From contig JBDTOI010000074.1 in NCBI GenBank assembly GCA_039933315.1, positions 1 to 18,809 on the forward strand: 18,809 nucleotides of DNA, given 5' to 3'. Below the pieces are notes generated by a model. It saw only the letters and a list, made by a program, of their open reading frames with translations, searched no databases and was not told the DNA's origin. The first letter of the stretch is position 1. Each line of letters begins with the position of its first letter. Position numbers and translations under genes: made by a program. This document shows, piece by piece, positions 15,407 through 18,809 of the stretch. This DNA is from DASXRU01 sp039933315. Lineage in GTDB: Bacteria; Acidobacteriota; Blastocatellia; Pyrinomonadales; Pyrinomonadaceae.

Positions 15407-16822
15407 TCAGGTTAGCTCTCGCAAGTACAGTCGCCCTTTCGGATCACCCATGAAGTCGCCTCTATCAAAAACTTTCTCGCCGCGCAGAATCGTTGTTTCT
15501 ACTACGCCATGCAGGCGCCGGCCATCGTAAGGCGTCAGCTTATGACGATGTTGAATCATCCCGGCAGTGACCGGGAACTCTTCCTCCGGCCTCCAGGTTA
15601 CAAAGTCTGCATCGTACCCGACGGCGATCGCCCCCTTGCTGCGGCCCAAACCCACGAGCTCAGCCGGCGCCCGGCACAACCAGTTGGCCAGCTCATTGAT
15701 GCTAATGTCACGTTCCCGCGCCTCAGTCCACATCACCGGCAGACGCAGTTGCAATGAGGAGATGCCACCCCAGGCTTGCAGAAAGTCACCCTCAGCGCGC
15801 CGCTTCAGCTCCGGAGGACAAGGAGAATGATCCGAAACCACCATGTCGATGATCCCCGCCTGCAATGCCTGCCAGAGTTGCTCGCGATTTTCGCGTTCGC
15901 GAATCGGCGGGCAGCATTTGAATTCAGTCGCGCCATCGGGAATATCTTCGGCCGCGAAGTGCAGGTAGTGGGGGCAGGTCTCAGCCGTGATCTTCAACCC
16001 CTCCGCCTTCGCCGCGCGCAAACTCTCCAGCGCGTTTGCCGACGAGTGGTGCACGATGTGTACCCGGCAAGCCGTTTCTCGACTAAGGCGAATCATAAGA
16101 GCCACGGCTTCGTCCTCCGCGGCGCGTGGTCGAGAGTCTAGAAAAGTCTGATAGGAAGCGGGGCCGCCATCCTTGCCTGCGAGCGAATTCCCCGGCTGAT
16201 CCGGCGCCGACGCAACGACGGCGTTGTTAATCGGTCCCGGCACTTCTGCGTGAACGATAAGAACTGCGCCCAGCCGCCCCAGCTCGGGCATCGCATCGCG
16301 CAGATCTCGTTCGGCTACGTTAGGAAATTCATCGACTCCGGAATGGATCAGGAAGCACTTGAAGCCAACCACCCCGGCCTCCCACAACTTCGACAGCTGG
16401 GGAACATTTCCCGGCACGACCCCGCCCCAGAACCCCACATCAACGTGGCATTGGCCTTGAGCAGCTGCCAGCTTGTCCTGCAACCCTGCGAGCGTGGTCG
16501 TGGGTGGAATGCTGTTCAGGGGCATGTCCACCAGCGTGGTGACTCCGCCGGCGGCAGCAGCGCGCGTCGCGGTAGCAAATCCTTCCCAGTCAGTGCGCCC
16601 GGGTTCGTTAATGTGGACGTGCGTGTCCACCAGCCCCGGCATCAGCACGGCCGCGTCATCAAGTTCGATCAGATCCCGACCGGCGGGATAAGTATCGAAC
16701 GACGTTAGTGCGATGATGCGCCCTTGATGAACGTGTACGCACGCTGGCTCGATTGCCTGTGGAGTAACGACCCGGCGAGCTCGTATGGCAAAGTCGATTG
16801 GTGACTGATCTATGCCTGCCAT
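15407..16822 (-). CDS. allB: Allantoinase (dihydroorotase-like amidohydrolase)
   Basis: This is a 471-residue TIM-barrel amidohydrolase. The binuclear zinc ligands are visible in order: HVH in DTHVHINEPGRTDWEGF (His68, His70), Lys155 in GFKCFLIHSG (the lysine that is carboxylated in the family), His191 in VHAE, His258 in the HIVHHSS stretch and Asp331 in VSDHSP. EPGRTDWEGF is typical of allantoinase rather than dihydroorotase or hydantoinase. It opens allantoin to allantoate in the cytoplasm and feeds the allantoicase encoded next. The ATG overlaps the end of the membrane-protein gene upstream by 13 nt, and no Shine-Dalgarno sequence precedes it, so translation is probably coupled. Confidence 0.95.
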   Translation of the reverse strand: MAGIDQSPIDFAIRARRVVTPQAIEPACVHVHQGRIIALTSFDTYPAGRDLIELDDAAVLMPGLVDTHVHINEPGRTDWEGFATATRAAAAGGVTTLVDMPLNSIPPTTTLAGLQDKLAAAQGQCHVDVGFWGGVVPGNVPQLSKLWEAGVVGFKCFLIHSGVDEFPNVAERDLRDAMPELGRLGAVLIVHAEVPGPINNAVVASAPDQPGNSLAGKDGGPASYQTFLDSRPRAAEDEAVALMIRLSRETACRVHIVHHSSANALESLRAAKAEGLKITAETCPHYLHFAAEDIPDGATEFKCCPPIRERENREQLWQALQAGIIDMVVSDHSPCPPELKRRAEGDFLQAWGGISSLQLRLPVMWTEARERDISINELANWLCRAPAELVGLGRSKGAIAVGYDADFVTWRPEEEFPVTAGMIQHRHKLTPYDGRRLHGVVETTILRGEKVFDRGDFMGDPKGRLYLRELT

Positions 16823-17538
16823 GGCTGCGGCACCACTGGCTCGCTGAATCCTTCGGGAAAAACTTTACGATAGGCCACCGAGTAGGACGCCATGGTGACC
16901 GGCATTACCAGAAAGGCACCGACATAACAAAACAGCACGCCCACCAGTGTCAGGCCAAAGTTAAGAAGAACCAGGCCGAAGACTCCGCCAAAATTTGCCC
17001 TTACCGCGTTAATGCTGGTCTTTACTGCGTCCAGGCCGGAAAGCTTCTTGTCCACAATTAACGGGTACATAAAGGTGAAGAAGGCCTGGAGCAACGCGCC
17101 AATTACCATCACCACGAGGAAAATTACAAAGATCATAAAGATCATTCCGATGGCTAACCCCGGGTCCCCGCCTGACTGTTGAGTGGCGGCCATACCAAAG
17201 AAGAGAACGAACATTAAAATGTAAACAAATATGATCATGAAGAAAATAGGGACGAACTGAATCAGCGAAGCAATCAAGCTGGGAGTGAAATAGTCGAAGC
17301 CTTTGAAAAGATTTTCAAACTTCACTTCCTCGCCGCGCATCTTCTGCAGCAGACACATATGGATGCCGCACATCATTGGGCCAATCAGGACTATGGGGAC
17401 GGCGCCGCCGATCAGCAGTCCTACTACCGTGATGCCCAGGAACAACCAGTATTGATCCTTTATGAGGGCGTGCCCTTCCTTCAGGCAGTCCACGGACTTG
17501 ATCACAGCGGAACGGAATTCGGGTATGTTCTGACTCAT
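16810..17538 (-). CDS. Polytopic integral membrane protein of unknown function (DUF975-like)
   Basis: This is a 242-residue protein with an N-terminal amphipathic part (~1-28) and strongly hydrophobic stretches at about 30-53, 78-112, 125-155 and 180-212, enough for five or six membrane spans. Motifs include a glycine-rich GPMMCGIH loop, RGE(E)VKFENLFKGF and a C-terminal block with AYRKVFPEG. This layout (GP-G, RGE, LF-GF, AYR) recalls the DUF975-type family of uncharacterised bacterial membrane proteins; I cannot confirm that without a profile search. No transporter signature, permease motif or catalytic residues are evident. The start is well fixed by GGAGG 5 nt before the ATG. It sits 19 nt after the FAD-subunit gene and overlaps allantoinase by 13 nt, so it belongs to the purine operon. 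Confidence 0.85.
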   Translation of the reverse strand: MSQNIPEFRSAVIKSVDCLKEGHALIKDQYWLFLGITVVGLLIGGAVPIVLIGPMMCGIHMCLLQKMRGEEVKFENLFKGFDYFTPSLIASLIQFVPIFFMIIFVYILMFVLFFGMAATQQSGGDPGLAIGMIFMIFVIFLVVMVIGALLQAFFTFMYPLIVDKKLSGLDAVKTSINAVRANFGGVFGLVLLNFGLTLVGVLFCYVGAFLVMPVTMASYSVAYRKVFPEGFSEPVVPQPWQA

Positions 17539-17543
17539 GTTGG

Positions 17544-17548
17544 CCTCC
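17544..17548 (-). promoter_or_regulatory. Ribosome-binding site (GGAGG) of the membrane-protein gene
   Basis: On the - strand GGAGG stands 5 nt before the ATG at 17538, inside the 19-nt gap to the preceding gene. Confidence 0.65.
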
Positions 17549-17557
17549 AGGGGATGG

Positions 17558-18418
17558 TTAAATCATCTTAACCAGAAAGTCTTCAAGCAAATTCAGCGCG
17601 ACGCGCATGCGGTAATCTGCCGTCGATCGGATATCGGCAATCGGTACGATTTCCCGCGCCAGTTCAGCTTTGGCTAACGCGATCGTTGCAGCATTCAGCG
17701 CGTGACCATTTATCACGGCTTCCGTCTTGATGCAACGAAGCGGAATGGGAGCAACACTGCCCAGCGCGATCCTGGCATCTGCCAACTCTGCCCCTATGCG
17801 CCGGCCGACTGCGGCGAAACAAACCTTTGAGATGGCCTGGGCCTTGCGCGTGCCAACTTTGCGATAGTAATGCGTCAGCATGCTGGTTGCCCGCGGCAGG
17901 CGCACACGCCGCAGCAGCTCGTCAGCGCGCATGTCCATCTGTTTGTAGCCGGTATGAAACCCCTGGTAGGGAATCCAGCGCGAGCCTTTAGCTGAAATCA
18001 GTTCAAGCTCAGCGTCGTAGGCAAGCAGTGCCGGAGGCGAGTCGGCTGCCGGCGAAGCATTGGCTATGTTGCCGCCGATCGTCCCCCGATTCTGAATTGC
18101 CAGTCCGCCGGTTTCGCTGGCCGCCTGACACAGCATGGGGAACTCCTGACACAGGATGGAATTCGACTGAACTTCCGTGTAGGTCGTGAGTGCGCCAAGG
18201 GTGACGTACGCAATCGAGACCTCGATACCGCGAAGCTCCGCGAGGTTCCAGATGTTGAGATAGTTCTTGTGAGCCAGCTTGCCGGATTCAAGCAATACCA
18301 TGAGGTCGGTGCCGCCAGCGAAAGGCCGCCAAACTCCAGTCTCGCGAGAGAGAGTTTCAAGCGCTTCGTCCAAGGCTTTTGGCGTTTGCAGTTGATACTG
18401 TGGAATGAAGGCCCGCAT
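17558..18418 (-). CDS. xdhB: FAD-binding subunit of a xanthine-dehydrogenase-type molybdenum hydroxylase
   Basis: This is a 286-residue protein from the preferred start. FAD contacts are seen in FAGGTDLM (33-40) and in RGTIGGNIANASPAADS (111-127), both hallmarks of the CO dehydrogenase flavoprotein/XDH FAD domain; the C-terminal half is the smaller CO-dehydrogenase flavoprotein C-domain (YYRKVGTRKAQAISKV onwards). The subunit passes electrons from the 2Fe-2S centres to FAD and NAD. Allantoin genes downstream point to xanthine or hypoxanthine as substrate, but a CoxM-type partner for another hydroxylase is possible. I chose ATG 18418 because family members begin close to the FIPQYQLQTPKALDEAL stretch; a GTG at 18481 would add 21 polar residues. 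No clear Shine-Dalgarno sequence precedes either. The gap 18419-18633 holds no gene I can support. Confidence 0.9.
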   Translation of the reverse strand: MRAFIPQYQLQTPKALDEALETLSRETGVWRPFAGGTDLMVLLESGKLAHKNYLNIWNLAELRGIEVSIAYVTLGALTTYTEVQSNSILCQEFPMLCQAASETGGLAIQNRGTIGGNIANASPAADSPPALLAYDAELELISAKGSRWIPYQGFHTGYKQMDMRADELLRRVRLPRATSMLTHYYRKVGTRKAQAISKVCFAAVGRRIGAELADARIALGSVAPIPLRCIKTEAVINGHALNAATIALAKAELAREIVPIADIRSTADYRMRVALNLLEDFLVKMI

Positions 18419-18633
18419 ATTGAAGTTATTTCGGATTCTTTCTTTTGTTGGATTCGTCCCTGGAGATTGGTCTGGTGCCACGCAGTTCAGCAGTAAGTGA
18501 TAGCGCCCTCCTCAATAACAACTCTGACTCACCAAGCTGGCAACAACGTTTGAGCCGAGCAGTTACCGCTTCTGCCGACATATCAACTTTGGTCTTTTGC
18601 CCACGGCTATCCGACCCCGAGATCCCCACGTCC

Positions 18634-18809
18634 TCACGTACTCCTCTCACAAGCCCGTACCACTGATTCGAATATCTTCATATAACCAGTGCAGCGACAA
18701 AGATTTCCCGCCAAGCCAGTGCGAATCTCGGACTCATTTGGATTGGGATTCCGTTCCAGCAAATCCACGGCAGCCAGCACCATACCGGGCGTGCAAATGC
18801 CGCACTGCG
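18634..18809 (-). CDS. xdhC: 2Fe-2S subunit of a xanthine-dehydrogenase-type molybdenum hydroxylase, C-terminal part
   Basis: The frame enters from the right edge with no start codon in the window and ends at TGA (18634-18636). About 57 residues are visible. They contain the second 2Fe-2S cluster motif of this family, QCGICTPGM followed ~30 residues later by GNLCRCTGY, so all four cysteines of that cluster are present. The end, KIFESVVRACERST, is the usual short C-terminal helix. The complete subunit is normally ~150-170 residues, so roughly the last third is seen. It is encoded upstream of the FAD subunit in the same direction, as in XDH/CODH-type operons; the molybdopterin subunit is not in the window and may lie further to the right. 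Confidence 0.93.
   Translation of the reverse strand, partial: QCGICTPGMVLAAVDLLERNPNPNESEIRTGLAGNLCRCTGYMKIFESVVRACERST

Noticed and set aside
14376..16822. Reading the amidohydrolase as dihydroorotase or hydantoinase
   Set aside because: The NEPGRTDWEGF signature and the adjacent allantoicase favour allantoinase.
18426..18650. 74-codon - strand frame between the two xanthine dehydrogenase subunit genes
   Set aside because: It would overlap the end of the 2Fe-2S gene and almost reach the FAD gene, but the product is polar, unrecognised and has no convincing start site.

Overview
The window (about 58-60% G+C by eye) looks like a chromosomal segment of a diderm, Gram-negative-type bacterium. 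It carries outer-membrane biogenesis genes (TamB, Omp85/BamA, a SurA-like chaperone) and a UB2H-type class A penicillin-binding protein. The heptanucleotide GGCAGAA/CTGCCTT arrays, the many-POTRA Omp85 and the weak ribosome-binding sites suggest Acidobacteriota, perhaps a Blastocatellia-like lineage. That assignment is an inference from style, not a proven placement. I see no insertion sequence, CRISPR array, tRNA or rRNA.

Left and centre, all on the + strand: the 3' part of a ribBA-type riboflavin gene whose GTP cyclohydrolase II domain has lost its zinc cysteines (1-759); tamB (924-5882); a large Omp85 protein with about seven POTRA domains (5950-9261); a short SurA-N-type chaperone with no PPIase domain (9312-10235); a patatin/RssA-like phospholipase (10386-11279); a 34-residue membrane micropeptide (11517-11621); and a class A penicillin-binding protein (11773-14325). 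tamB, the Omp85 gene and the SurA-like gene form a plausible envelope-assembly unit: chaperone, barrel insertase and inter-membrane bridge.

Right, all on the - strand and read right to left: the C-terminal end of a 2Fe-2S subunit (18634-18809, cut by the window edge), the FAD subunit of a xanthine-dehydrogenase-type enzyme (17558-18418), a polytopic membrane protein of unknown function (16810-17538), allantoinase (15407-16822) and allantoicase (14376-15380). Together they describe purine breakdown from xanthine towards allantoin, allantoate and ureidoglycolate plus urea. The molybdenum subunit and the urate-to-allantoin enzymes are not in the window. The two gene blocks converge at 14326-14376 on a hairpin that fits a terminator for the purine operon.

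The most unusual signal is a two-armed heptanucleotide repeat element at 9314-9633. It begins on the G of the ATG of the SurA-like gene and continues, in exact 7-nt register for 25 units, through the hydrophobic core of that protein's signal peptide. A second two-armed element of the same family (10241-10377) follows the gene, so the chaperone gene is bracketed by repeat hairpins. Other points worth attention are the zinc-less GTP cyclohydrolase domain, the micropeptide gene, the membrane protein inside the purine operon, and several further short-period repeats in the intergenic gaps.
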